Source of the DNA: Nomia melanderi
Taxonomy: Eukaryota > Arthropoda > Insecta > Hymenoptera > Halictidae
Direction of reading: 5' to 3'
Assembly: GCF_051020985.1 (NCBI RefSeq)
Contig: NW_027475138.1
Span: 806,001 to 870,000, forward strand
Length of the DNA stretch: 64,000 nucleotides
A program made the position numbers and the translations under genes. The notes beneath the pieces are model-generated. The model was not told where the DNA came from. It saw only the letters and a list, made by a program, of their open reading frames with translations, and made no database searches. Shown in pieces: positions 26,213 through 39,722 of the stretch. Every line of letters starts with the position of its first letter. The stretch's first letter is position 1.

Positions 26213-29200
26213 AAAATCCAATATATATCTGGTGATATCTTGGGTGCTATTACAGATAGCGCAATAAATCAAAGTGCATTGTCTGTAGGAGGCCCTGGCG
26301 CATGAATCTGTGCAGCGGGAACGACCTCGGACCACGAGGGGCCGAGAAAACGACCGTCTCATGGGTCCGGACGCTCAGGGTCAGTGAAAAATCCAATATA
26401 TATCTGGTGATATCTCGGGTGCTATTAGAGATAGCGCAATAAACCAAGGTGAATTATCTGCAGGAGGCCCTGGCGCATGAATCTGTGCAACGGGAACGAC
26501 CTCGGACCACCAGGGGCCGAGAAAACCACAGTCTCATGGGGCCGGGCACTCAGAGTCAGGGGAAAATCCAATATATATCTGGTGATATCTCGGGTGCTAT
26601 TACAGATAGCGCAATAAATCAAAGTGCATTGTCTGTAGGAGGCCCTGGCGCATGAATCTGTGCAGCGGGAACGACCTCGGACCACCAGGGGCCGAGAAAA
26701 CGACCGCCTCATGGGGCCGGGCACTCAGAGTCAGGGGAAAATCCAATATAGATCTGGTGATATCTCGGGTGCTATTACAGATAGCGCAATAAATCAAAGT
26801 GCATTGTCTGTAGGAGGCCCTGGCGCATGAACCTGTGCAGCGGGAACGACCTCGGACCACCAGGGGCCGAGAAAACCACAGTCTCATGGGGCCGGACTCT
26901 CAGGGTCAAGGGAAAATCCAATATATATCTGGTGATATCTCGGGTGCTAATAGAGATAGCGCAATAAACCAAAGTGAATTATCTGCAGGAGGCCCTGGCG
27001 CATGAATCTGTGCAGCGGGAACGACCTCGGACCAGCAGGGGCCGAGAAAACGACCGTCTCATGGGGCCGGACACTCAGGGTCAGGGTAAAATCCAATATA
27101 TATCTGGTGATATCTCGGGTGCTATTACAGATAGCGCAATAAATCAAAGTGAATTGTCTGTAGGAGGCCCTGGCGCATGAAACTGTGCAGCGGGAACGTC
27201 CTCGGACCTCCAGGGGCCGAGACAACCACCGTCTCATGGGGCCGGACACTCAGGGTCCGGGTAAAATCCAATATATATCTGGTGATATCTTGGGTGCTAT
27301 TACAGATAGCGCAATAAATCAAAGTGCATTGTCTGTAGGAGGCCCTGGCGCATGAATCTGTGCAGCGGGAACGACCTCGGACCACCAGGGGCCGAGAAAA
27401 CCACAGTCTCATGGGGCCGGACACTCAGGGTCAGGGGAAAATCCAATATATATCTGGTGATATCTCGGGTGCTATTAGAGATAGCGCAATAAACCAAAGT
27501 GAATTACCTGCAGGATGCCCAGGCGCATGAATCTGTGAAGCGGGAACGACCTCGGACCACCAGGGGCCGAGACAACCACCGTCTCATGGGGCCGGACACT
27601 CAGGGTCAGGGGAATATCCAATATATATCTGGTGATATCACGGGTGCTATTACAGATAGCGCAATAAATCAAAGTACATTGTCTGTAGGAGGCCCTGGCG
27701 CATGAATCTGTGCAGCGGGAACGACCTCGGACCACCAGGGTCCGAGAAAACCACAGTCTCATGGGGCCGGACACTCAGGGTCAGGGGAAAATCCAATATA
27801 TATCTGGTGATATCTCGGGTGCTATTAGAGATAGCGCAATAAACCAAAGTGAATTATCTGCAGGATGCCCAGGCGCATGAATCTGTGAAGCGGGAACGAC
27901 CTCGGACCACCAGGGGCCCAGACAACCACCGTCTCATGGGGCCGGACACTCAGGGTCCGGGTAAAATCCAATATATATCTGGTGATATCTTGGGTGCTAT
28001 TACAGATAGCGCAATAAATCAAAGTGCATTGTCTGTAGGAGGCCCTGGCGCATGAATCTGTGCAGCGGGAACGACCTCGGACCACCAGGGGCCGAGAAAA
28101 CGACCGTCTCATGGGTCCGGACGCTCAGGGTCAGTGAAAAATCCAATATATATCTGGTGATATCTCGGGTGCTATTAGAGATAGCGCAATAAACCAAGGT
28201 GAATTATCTGCAGGAGGCCCTGGCGCATGAATCTGTGCAACGGGAACGACCTCGGACCACCAGGGGCCGAGAAAACCACAGTCTCATGGGGCCGGGCACT
28301 CAGAGTCAGGGGAAAATCCAATATATATCTGGTGATATCTCGGGTGCTATTACAGATAGCGCAATAAATCAAAGTGCATTGTCTGTAGGAGGCCCTGGCG
28401 CATGAATCTGTGCAGCGGGAACGACCTCGGACCACCAGGGGCCGAGAAAACGACCGCCTCATGGGGCCGGGCACTCAGAGTCAGGGGAAAATCCAATATA
28501 GATCTGGTGATATCTCGGGTGCTATTACAGATAGCGCAATAAATCAAAGTGCATTGTCTGTAGGAGGCCCTGGCGCATGAACCTGTGCAGCGGGAACGAC
28601 CTCGGACCACCAGGGGCCGAGAAAACCACAGTCTCATGGGGCCGGACTCTCAGGGTCAAGGGAAAATCCAATATATATCTGGTGATATCTCGGGTGCTAA
28701 TAGAGATAGCGCAATAAACCAAAGTGAATTATCTGCAGGAGGCCCTGGCGCATGAATCTGTGCAGCGGGAACGACCTCGGACCAGCAGGGGCCGAGAAAA
28801 CGACCGTCTCATGGGGCCGGACACTCAGGGTCAGGGTAAAATCCAATATATATCTGGTGATATCTCGGGTGCTATTACAGATAGCGCAATAAATCAAAGT
28901 GAATTGTCTGTAGGAGGCCCTGGCGCATGAAACTGTGCAGCGGGAACGTCCTCGGACCTCCAGGGGCCGAGACAACCACCGTCTCATGGGGCCGGACACT
29001 CAGGGTCCGGGTAAAATCCAATATATATCTGGTGATATCTTGGGTGCTATTAAAGATAGCGCAATAAATCAAAGTGCATTGTCTGTAGGAGGCCCTGGCG
29101 CATGAATCTGTGCAGCGGGAACGACCTCGGACCACCAGGGGCCGAGAAAACCACAGTCTCATGGGGCCGGACACTCAGGGTCAGGGGAAAATCCAATATA

Positions 29201-32200
29201 TATCTGGTGATATCTCGGGTGCTATTAGAGATAGCGCAATAAACCAAAGTGAATTATCTGCAGGATGCCCAGGCGCATGAATCTGTGAAGCGGGAACGAC
29301 CTCGGACCACCAGGGGCCGAGACAACCACCGTCTCATGGGGCCGGACACTCAGGGTCAGGGGAAAATCCAATATAGATCTGGTGATATCTCGGGTGCTAT
29401 TACAGATAGCGCAATAAATCAAAGTGCATTGTCTGTAGGAGGCCCTGGCGCATGAATCTGTGCAAAGGGAACGACCTAGGACCACCAGGGGCCGAGACAA
29501 CCACCGTCTCATGGGGCCGGACACTCAGGGTCAGGGGAAAATCCAATATATATCTGGTGATATCTCGGGTGCTATTACAGATAGCGCAATAAATCAAAGT
29601 GTATTATCTGCAGGAGGCCCTGGCGCATGAATCTGTGCAGCGGGAACGACCTCGGACCACCAGGGTCCGAGAAAAACACCGTCTCATGGGGCCGCACACT
29701 CAGGGTCAGTGAAAAATCCAATATATATCTGGTGATATCTCGGGTGCTATTACAGATAGCGCCATAAATCAAAGTGCATTGTCTGTAGGAGGCCCTGGCG
29801 CATGAATCTGTGCAGCGGGAACGACCTCGGACCACCAGGGGCCGAGACAACCACCGTCTCATGGGGCCGGACACTCAGGGTCAGGGGAATATCCAATATA
29901 TATCTGGTGATATCACGGGTGCTATTACAGATAGCGCAATAAATCAAAGTACATTGTCTGTAGGAGGCCCTGGCGCATGAATCTGTGCAGCGGGAACGAC
30001 CTCGGACCACCAGGGTCCGAGAAAACCACAGTCTCATGGGGCCGGACACTCAGGGTCAGGGGAAAATCCAATATATATCTGGTGATATCTCGGGTGCTAT
30101 TAGAGATAGCGCAATAAACCAAAGTGAATTATCTGCAGGATGCCCAGGCGCATGAATCTGTGAAGCGGGAACGACCTCGGACCACCAGGGGCCGAGACAA
30201 CCACCGTCTCATGGGGCCGGATACTCAGGGTCAGGGTAAAATCCAATATATATCTGGTGATATCTCGGGTGCTATTACAGATAGCGCAATAAATCAAAGT
30301 GCATTGTCTGTAGGAGGCCATGGCGCATGAATCTGTGCAGCGGGAACGACCTCGGACCACCAGGGGCCGAGAAAACCACAGTCTCATGGGGCCCGACACT
30401 CAGGGTCAGGGGAAAATCCAATATATATCTGGTGATATCTCGGGTGCTATTAGAGATAGCGCAATAAACCAAAGTGAATTATCTGCAGGATGCCCAGGCG
30501 CATGAATCTGTGAAGCGGGAACGACCTCGGACCACCAGGGGCCGAGACAACCACCGTCTCATGGGGCCGGACACTCAGGGTCAGGGGAAAATCCAATATA
30601 GATCTGGTGATATCTCGGGTGCTATTACAGATAGCGCAATAAATCAAAGTGCATTGTCTGTAGGAGGCCCTGGCGCATGAATCTGTGCAGCGGGAACGAC
30701 CTAGGACCACCAGGGGCCGAGACAACCACCGTCTCATGGGGCCGGACACTCAGGGTCAGGGGAAAATCCAATATATATCTGGTGATATCTCGGGTGCTAT
30801 TACAGATAGCGCAATAAATCAAAGTGTATTATCTGCAGGAGGCCCAGGCGCATGAATCTGTGCAGCGGGAACGACCTCGGACCACCAGGGTCCGAGAAAA
30901 ACACCGTCTCATGGGGCCGCACACTCAGGGTCAGTGAAAAATCCAATATATATCTGGTGATATCTCGGGTGCTATTACAGATAGCGCCATAAATCAAAGT
31001 GCATTGTCTGTAGGAGGCCCTGGCGCATGAATCTGTGCAGCGGGAACGACCTCGGACCACCAGGGGCCGAGACAACCACCGTCTCATGGGGCCGGACACT
31101 CAGGGTCAGGGGAATATCCAATATATATCTGGTGATATCTCGGGTGCTATTACAGATAGCGCAATAAATCAAAGTGTATTATCTGCAGGAGGCCCTGGCG
31201 CATGAATCTGTGCAGCGGGAACGACCTCGGACCACCAGGGTCCGAGAAAAACACCGTCTCATGGGGCCGCACACTCAGGGTCAGTGAAAAATCCAATATA
31301 TATCTGGTGATATCTCGGGTGCTATTACAGATAGCGCCATAAATCAAAGTGCATTGTCTGTAGGAGGCCCTGGCGCATGAATCTGTGCAGCGGGAACGAC
31401 CTCGGACCACCAGGGGCCGAGACAACCACCGTCTCATGGGGCCGGACACTCAGGGTCAGGGGAATATCCAATATATATCTGGTGATATCACGGGTGCTAT
31501 TACAGATAGCGCAATAAATCAAAGTGCATTGTCTGTAGGAGGCCCTGGCGCATGAATCTGTGCAGCGGGAACGACCTCGGACCACCAGGGGCCGAGAAAA
31601 CGACCGTCTCATGGGTCCGGACGCTCAGGGTCAGTGAAAAATCCAATATATATCTGGTGATATCTCGGGTGCTATTAGAGATAGCGCAATAAACCAAGGT
31701 GAATTATCTGCAGGAGGCCCTGGCGCATGAATCTGTGCAACGGGAACGACCTCGGACCACCAGGGGCCGAGAAAACCACAGTCTCATGGGGCCGGGCACT
31801 CAGAGTCAGGGGAAAATCCAATATATATCTGGTGATATCTCGGGTGCTATTACAGATAGCGCAATAAATCAAAGTGCATTGTCTGTAGGAGGCCCTGGCG
31901 CATGAATCTGTGCAGCGGGAACGACCTCGGACCACCAGGGGCCGAGAAAACGACCGCCTCATGGGGCCGGGCACTCAGAGTCAGGGGAAAATCCAATATA
32001 GATCTGGTGATATCTCGGGTGCTATTACAGATAGCGCAATAAATCAAAGTGCATTGTCTGTAGGAGGCCCTGGCGCATGAACCTGTGCAGCGGGAACGAC
32101 CTCGGACCACCAGGGGCCGAGAAAACCACAGTCTCATGGGGCCGGACTCTCAGGGTCAAGGGAAAATCCAATATATATCTGGTGATATCTCGGGTGCTAA

Positions 32201-33562
32201 TAGAGATAGCGCAATAAACCAAAGTGAATTATCTGCAGGAGGCCCTGGCGCATGAATCTGTGCAGCGGGAACGACCTCGGACCAGCAGGGGCCGAGAAAA
32301 CGACCGTCTCATGGGGCCGGACACTCAGGGTCAGGGTAAAATCCAATATATATCTGGTGATATCTCGGGTGCTATTACAGATAGCGCAATAAATCAAAGT
32401 GAATTGTCTGTAGGAGGCCCTGGCGCATGAAACTGTGCAGCGGGAACGTCCTCGGACCTCCAGGGGCCGAGACAACCACCGTCTCATGGGGCCGGACACT
32501 CAGGGTCCGGGTAAAATCCAATATATATCTGGTGATATCTTGGGTGCTATTACAGATAGCGCAATAAATCAAAGTGCATTGTCTGTAGGAGGCCCTGGCG
32601 CATGAATCTGTGCAGCGGGAACGACCTCGGACCACCAGGGGCCGAGAAAACCACAGTCTCATGGGGCCGGACACTCAGGGTCAGGGGAAAATCCAATATA
32701 TATCTGGTGATATCTCGGGTGCTATTAGAGATAGCGCAATAAACCAAAGTGAATTATCTGCAGGATGCCCAGGCGCATGAATCTGTGCAGCGGGAACGAC
32801 CTCGGACCACCAGGGGCCGAGACAACCACCGTCTCATGGGGCCGGACACTCAGGGTCAGGGGAAAATCCAATATAGATCTGGTGATATCTCGGGTGCTAT
32901 TACAGATAGCGCAATAAATCAAAGTGCATTGTCTGTAGGAGGCCCTGGCGCATGAATCTGTGCAAAGGGAACGACCTAGGACCACCAGGGGCCGAGACAA
33001 CCACCGTCTCATGGGGCCGGACACTCAGGGTCAGGGGAAAATCCAATATATATCTGGTGATATCTCGGGTGCTATTACAGATAGCGCAATAAATCAAAGT
33101 GTATTATCTGCAGGAGGCCCTGGCGCATGAATCTGTGCAGCGGGAACGACCTCGGACCACCAGGGTCCGAGAAAAACACCGTCTCATGGGGCCGCACACT
33201 CAGGGTCAGTGAAAAATCCAATATATATCTGGTGATATCTCGGGTGCTATTACAGATAGCGCCATAAATCAAAGTGCATTGTCTGTAGGAGGCCCTGGCG
33301 CATGAATCTGTGCAGCGGGAACGACCTCGGACCACCAGGGGCCGAGACAACCACCGTCTCATGGGGCCGGACACTCAGGGTCAGGGGAATATCCAATATA
33401 TATCTGGTGATATCACGGGTGCTATTACAGATAGCGCAATAAATCAAAGTACATTGTCTGTAGGAGGCCCTGGCGCATGAATCTGTGCAGCGGGAACGAC
33501 CTCGGACCACCAGGGTCCGAGAAAACCACAGTCTCATGGGGCCGGACACTCAGGGTCAGGGG
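26213..33562. repeat. 42-monomer (7,350-bp) HOR, copy 2
   Basis: Second, almost identical copy of 18863-26212. Its seven-monomer cassettes start near 26.25, 28.0 and 31.5 kb, repeating the 10-20-12 monomer spacing of copy 1. The left edge is a recombination junction: bases up to 26212 follow the 18.69-kb context, bases from 26241 follow the 18.89-kb context, and the 28 bp between are shared. At the right end the array does not start a third copy but enters a 1,225-bp tandem. Confidence 0.93.
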
Positions 33563-35180
33563 AAAATCCAATATATATCTGGTGATATCTCGGGTGCTAT
33601 TAGAGATAGCGCAATAAACCAAAGTGAATTATCTGCAGGATGCCCAGGCGCATGAATCTGTGAAGCGGGAACGACCTCGGACCACCAGGGGCCGAGACAA
33701 CCACCGTCTCATGGGGCCGGACACTCAGGGTCAGGGTAAAATCCAATATATATCTGGTGATATCTCGGGTGCTATTACAGATAGCGCAATAAATCAAAGT
33801 GCATTGTCTGTAGGAGGCCATGGCGCATGAATCTGTGCAGCGGGAACGACCTCGGACCACCAGGGGCCGAGAAAACCACAGTCTCATGGGGCCCGACACT
33901 CAGGGTCAGGGGAAAATCCAATATATATCTGGTGATATCTCGGGTGCTATTAGAGATAGCGCAATAAACCAAAGTGAATTATCTGCAGGATGCCCAGGCG
34001 CATGAATCTGTGAAGCGGGAACGACCTCGGACCACCAGGGGCCGAGACAACCACCGTCTCATGGGGCCGGACACTCAGGGTCAGGGGAAAATCCAATATA
34101 GATCTGGTGATATCTCGGGTGCTATTACAGATAGCGCAATAAATCAAAGTGCATTGTCTGTAGGAGGCCCTGGCGCATGAATCTGTGCAGCGGGAACGAC
34201 CTAGGACCACCAGGGGCCGAGACAACCACCGTCTCATGGGGCCGGACACTCAGGGTCAGGGGAAAATCCAATATATATCTGGTGATATCTCGGGTGCTAT
34301 TACAGATAGCGCAATAAATCAAAGTGTATTATCTGCAGGAGGCCCTGGCGCATGAATCTGTGCAGCGGGAACGACCTCGGACCACCAGGGTCCGAGAAAA
34401 ACACCGTCTCATGGGGCCGCACACTCAGGGTCAGTGAAAAATCCAATATATATCTGGTGATATCTCGGGTGCTATTACAGATAGCGCCATAAATCAAAGT
34501 GCATTGTCTGTAGGAGGCCCTGGCGCATGAATCTGTGCAGCGGGAACGACCTCGGACCACCAGGGGCCGAGACAACCACCGTCTCATGGGGCCGGACACT
34601 CAGGGTCAGGGGAATATCCAATATATATCTGGTGATATCACGGGTGCTATTACAGATAGCGCAATAAATCAAAGTACATTGTCTGTAGGAGGCCCTGGCG
34701 CATGAATCTGTGCAGCGGGAACGACCTCGGACCACCAGGGTCCGAGAAAACCACAGTCTCATGGGGCCGGACACTCAGGGTCAGGGGAAAATCCAATATA
34801 TATCTGGTGATATCTCGGGTGCTATTAGAGATAGCGCAATAAACCAAAGTGAATTATCTGCAGGATGCCCAGGCGCATGAATCTGTGAAGCGGGAACGAC
34901 CTCGGACCACCAGGGGCCGAGACAACCACCGTCTCATGGGGCCGGACACTCAGGGTCAGGGTAAAATCCAATATATATCTGGTGATATCTCGGGTGCTAT
35001 TACAGATAGCGCAATAAATCAAAGTGCATTGTCTGTAGGAGGCCATGGCGCATGAATCTGTGCAGCGGGAACGACCTCGGACCACCAGGGGCCGAGAAAA
35101 CCACAGTCTCATGGGGCCCGACACTCAGGGTCAGGGGAAAATCCAATATATATCTGGTGATATCTCGGGTGCTATTAGAG
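32790..35180. repeat. Tandem seven-monomer (1,225-bp) repeat
   Basis: The monomers around 32.8-33.95 kb recur at 33.95-35.18 kb, offset 1,225 bp. Markers in both are CCTAGGACC, CCGCACACTC, the GCGCCATAAATC tail, GGAATATCC with ATCACGGG, AAGTACATTG, GGCCATGGCGC and GGGGCCCGACAC. The same seven-monomer order exists once in each 42-mer copy (about 21.9-23.1 and 29.2-30.45 kb), so it was amplified locally here. Confidence 0.85.
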
Positions 35181-35329
35181 ATAGCGCAATAAACCAAAGT
35201 GAATTATCTGCAGGATGCCCAGGCGCATGAATCTGTGAAGCGGGAACGACCTCGGACCACCAGGGGCCGAGACAACCACCGTCTCATGGGGCCGGACGCT
35301 CAGGGTCAGGGTAAAATCCAATATATATC

Positions 35330-37449
35330 TGGTGATATCTCGGGTGCTATTACAGATAGCGCAATAAATCAAAGTGCATTGTCTGTAGGAGGCCCTGGCG
35401 CATGAATCTGTGCAGCGGGAACGACCTAGGACCACCAGGAGCCGAGACAACCACCGTCTCGTGGGGCCGGACACTCAGGGTCAGGGGAAAATCCAATATA
35501 TATCTGGTGATATCTCGGGTGCTATTACAGATAGCGCAATAAATCAAAGTGTATTATCTGCAGGAGGCCCTGGCGCATGAATCTGTGCAGCGGGAACGAC
35601 CTCGGACCACCAGGGTCCGAGAAAAACACCGTCTCATGGGGCCGCACACTCAGGGTCAGTGAAAAATCCAATATATATCTGGTGATATCTCGGGTGCTAT
35701 TACAGATAGCGCCAAAAATCAAAGTGCATTGTCTGTAGGAGGCCCTGGCGCATGAATCTGTGCAGCGGGAACGACCTCGGACCACCAGGGGCCGAGACAA
35801 CCACCGTCTCATGGGGCCGGACACTCAGGGTCAGGGGAATATCCAATATATATCTGGTGATATCACGGGTGCTATTACAGATAGCGCAATAAGTCAAAGT
35901 GCATTGTCTGTAGGAGACCCTGGCGCATGAATCTGTGCAGCGGGAACGACCTCGGACCACCAGGGGCCGAGAAAACCACAGTCTCATGGGGCCGGACACT
36001 CAGGGTCAGGGAAAAATCCATTATATATCTGGTGATATATCGGGTGCCATTAGAGATAGCTCGATAAATCAAAGTGCATTGTCTGCAGGAGGCCCTGACG
36101 CATGAATCTGTGCAGCGGGAACGACCTCGGACCACCAGGGGCCGAGAAAACCACAGTCTCATGGGGCCGGACACTCAGGGTCAGGGAAAAATCCAATATA
36201 TATCTGGTGATATCTCGGGTGCTATTAGAGATAGCGCAATAAACCAAAGTGAGTTATCTGCAGGAGGCCCTGGCGCATGAATCTATGCAACGGGAACCAC
36301 CTCGGACCACCAGGGGCCGAGAAAACCACAGTCTCATGGGGCCGGACACTCAGGGTCAGGGGAAAATCCAATATATATCTGGTGATATCTCGGGTGCTAT
36401 TACAGATAGCGCTATAAATCAAAGTGAATTATCTGCAGGATGCCCTGGCGCATGAATCTGTGCAGCGGGAACGACCTCGGACCACCAGGGGCCGAGAAAA
36501 CCACAGTCTCATGGGGCCGGACACTCAGGGTCAGGGGAAAATCCAATATATATCTGGTGATATCTCGGGTGCTATTACAGATAGCGCTATAAATCAAAGT
36601 GCATTGTCTGTAGGAGGCCCTGGCGCATGAATCTGTGCAGCGGGAACGACCTCGGACCACCAGGGGCCGAGAAAAGCACAGTCTCATGGGGCCGGACACT
36701 CAGGGTCAGGGTAAAATCCAATATATATCTGGTGATATCTCGGGTGCTATTAGAGATAGCGCAATAAACCAAAGTGAATTATCTGCAGGGGGCCCTGGCG
36801 CATGAATCTGTGCAGCGGGAACGACCTCGGACCACCAGGGGCCGAGAAAACCACAGTCTCATGGGGCCGGACACTCAGGGTCAGGGGAAAATCCAGTATA
36901 TATCTGGTGATATCTCGGGTGCTATTACAGATAGCGCAATAAATCAAAGTGCATTGTCTGTAGGAGGCCCTGGCGCATGAATCTGTGCAGCGGGAACGAC
37001 CTCGGACCACCAGGGGCCGAGAAAACCACAGTCTCATGGGGCCGGTCACTCAGGGTCAGGGGAAAATCCAATATATATCTGGTGATATCTCGGGTGCTAT
37101 TACAGATAGCGCAATAAATCAAACTGTATTATCTGCAGGAGGCCCTGGCGCATGAATCTGTGCAGCGGGAACGACCTCGGACCACCAGGGTCCGAGAAAA
37201 ACACCGTCTCATGGGGCCGGACACTCAGGGTCAGGGGAAAATCCAATATATATCTGGTGATATCTCGGGTGCTATTACAGATAGCGCTATAAATCAAAGT
37301 GCATTGTCTGTAGGAGGCCCTGGCGCATGAATCTGTGCAGCGGGAACGACCTCGGACCACCAGGGGCCGAGAAAAGCACAGTCTCATGGGGCCGGACACT
37401 CAGGGTCAGGGTAAAATCCAATATATATCTGGTGATATCTCGGGTGCTA
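35330..37449. repeat. 13-monomer-offset duplication, copy 1
   Basis: About 2.1 kb repeated at 37604-39722. Shared rare markers are GTCTCGTGGGGCC (35457 and 37731), GCGCCAAAAATC, ATAAGTCAAAGTGC, CATTATATATC with ATATCGGGTGCC, CTATGCAACGGGAACCACC, GCGCTATAAATC and CCGGTCACTC. Several of these also occur at 10.5-11.9 kb. Copy 1 reads GGAGACCCTGG near 35,910, where copy 2 reads GGAGGCCCTGG. Confidence 0.88.
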
Positions 37450-37603
37450 TTAGAGATAGCGCAATAAACCAAAGTGAATTATCTGCAGGAGGCCCTGGCG
37501 CATGAACCTGTGCAGCGGGAACGACCTCGGACACCAGGAGCCGAGAAAACCACAGTCTCATGGGGCCGGATACTCAGGGTCAGGGGAAAATCCAATATAG
37601 ATC

Positions 37604-39722
37604 TGGTGATATCTCGGGTGCTATTACAGATAGCGCAATAAATCAAAGTCCATTGTCTGTAGGAGGCCCTGGCGCATGAATCTGTGCAGCGGGAACGACC
37701 TAGGACCACCAGGGGCCGAGACAACCACCGTCTCGTGGGGCCGGACACTCAGGGTCAGGGGAAAATCCAATATATATCTGGTGATATCTCGGGTGCTATT
37801 ACAGATAGCGCAATAAATCAAAGTGTATTATCTGCAGGAGGCCCTGGCGCATGAATCTGTGCAGCGGGAACGACCTCGGACCACCAGGGTCCGAGAAAAA
37901 CACCGTCTCATGGGGCCGCACACTCAGGGTCAGTGAAAAATCCAATATATATCTGGTGATATCTCGGGTGCTATTACAGATAGCGCCAAAAATCAAAGTG
38001 CATTGTCTGTAGGAGGCCCTGGCGCATGAATCTGTGCAGCGGGAACGACCTCGGACCACCAGGGGCCGAGACAACCACCGTCTCATGGGGCCGGACACTC
38101 AGGGTCAGGGGAATATCCAATATATATCTGGTGATATCACGGGTGCTATTACAGATAGCGCAATAAGTCAAAGTGCATTGTCTGTAGGAGGCCCTGGCGC
38201 ATGAATCTGTGCAGCGGGAACGACCTCGGACCACCAGGGGCCGAGAAAACCACAGTCTCATGGGGCCGGACACTCAGGGTCAGGGAAAAATCCATTATAT
38301 ATCTGGTGATATATCGGGTGCCATTAGAGATAGCTCGATAAATCAAAGTGCATTGTCTGCAGGAGGCCCTGACGCATGAATCTGTGCAGCGGGAACGACC
38401 TCGGACCACCAGGGGCCGAGAAAACCACAGTCTCATGGGGCCGGACACTCAGGGTCAGGGAAAAATCCAATATATATCTGGTGATATCTCGGGTGCTATT
38501 AGAGATAGCGCAATAAACCAAAGTGAGTTATCTGCAGGAGGCCCTGGCGCATGAATCTATGCAACGGGAACCACCTCGGACCACCAGGGGCCGAGAAAAC
38601 CACAGTCTCATGGGGCCGGACACTCAGGGTCAGGGGAAAATCCAATATATATCTGGTGATATCTCGGGTGCTATTACAGATAGCGCTATAAATCAAAGTG
38701 AATTATCTGCAGGATGCCCTGGCGCATGAATCTGTGCAGCGGGAACGACCTCGGACCACCAGGGGCCGAGAAAACCACAGTCTCATGGGGCCGGACACTC
38801 AGGGTCAGGGGAAAATCCAATATATATCTGGTGATATCTCGGGTGCTATTACAGATAGCGCTATAAATCAAAGTGCATTGTCTGTAGGAGGCCCTGGCGC
38901 ATGAATCTGTGCAGCGGGAACGACCTCGGACCACCAGGGGCCGAGAAAAGCACAGTCTCATGGGCCGGACACTCAGGGTCAGGGTAAAATCCAATATATA
39001 TCTGGTGATATCTCGGGTGCTATTAGAGATAGCTTAATAAACCAAAGTGAATTATCTGCAGGGGGCCCTGGCGCATGAATCTGTGCAGCGGGAACGACCT
39101 CGGACCACCAGGGGCCGAGAAAACCACAGTCTCATGGGGCCGGACACTCAGGGTCAGGGGAAAATCCAGTATATATCTGGTGATATCTCGGGTGCTATTA
39201 CAGATAGCGCAATAAATCAAAGTGCATTGTCTGTAGGAGGCCCTGGCGCATGAATCTGTGCAGCGGGAACGACCTCGGACCACCAGGGGCCGAGAAAACC
39301 ACAGTCTCATGGGGCCGGTCACTCAGGGTCAGGGGAAAATCCAATATATATCTGGTGATATCTCGGGTGCTATTACAGATAGCGCAATAAATCAAACTGT
39401 ATTATCTGCAGGAGGCCCTGGCGCATGAATCTGTGCAGCGGGAACGACCTCGGACCACCAGGGTCCGAGAAAAACACCGTCTCATGGGGCCGGACACTCA
39501 GGGTCAGGGGAAAATCCAATATATATCTGGTGATATCTCGGGTGCTATTACAGATAGCGCTATAAATCAAAGTGCATTGTCTGTAGGAGGCCCTGGCGCA
39601 TGAATCTGTGCAGCGGGAACGACCTCGGACCACCAGGGGCCGAGAAAAGCACAGTCTCATGGGGCCGGACACTCAGGGTCAGGGTAAAATCCAATATATA
39701 TCTGGTGATATCTCGGGTGCTA
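37604..39722. repeat. 13-monomer-offset duplication, copy 2
   Basis: Second copy of 35330-37449. The offset is 2,274 bp up to about 38.96 kb and 2,273 bp after it, because this copy lost one G there (CATGGGCCGG instead of CATGGGGCCGG). Another private change is AGCTTAATAAACC near 39,033. The 174-bp monomer at the left edge carries GGACACCAGGAG at 37529, a form otherwise seen only at 56-64 kb. Confidence 0.87.
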
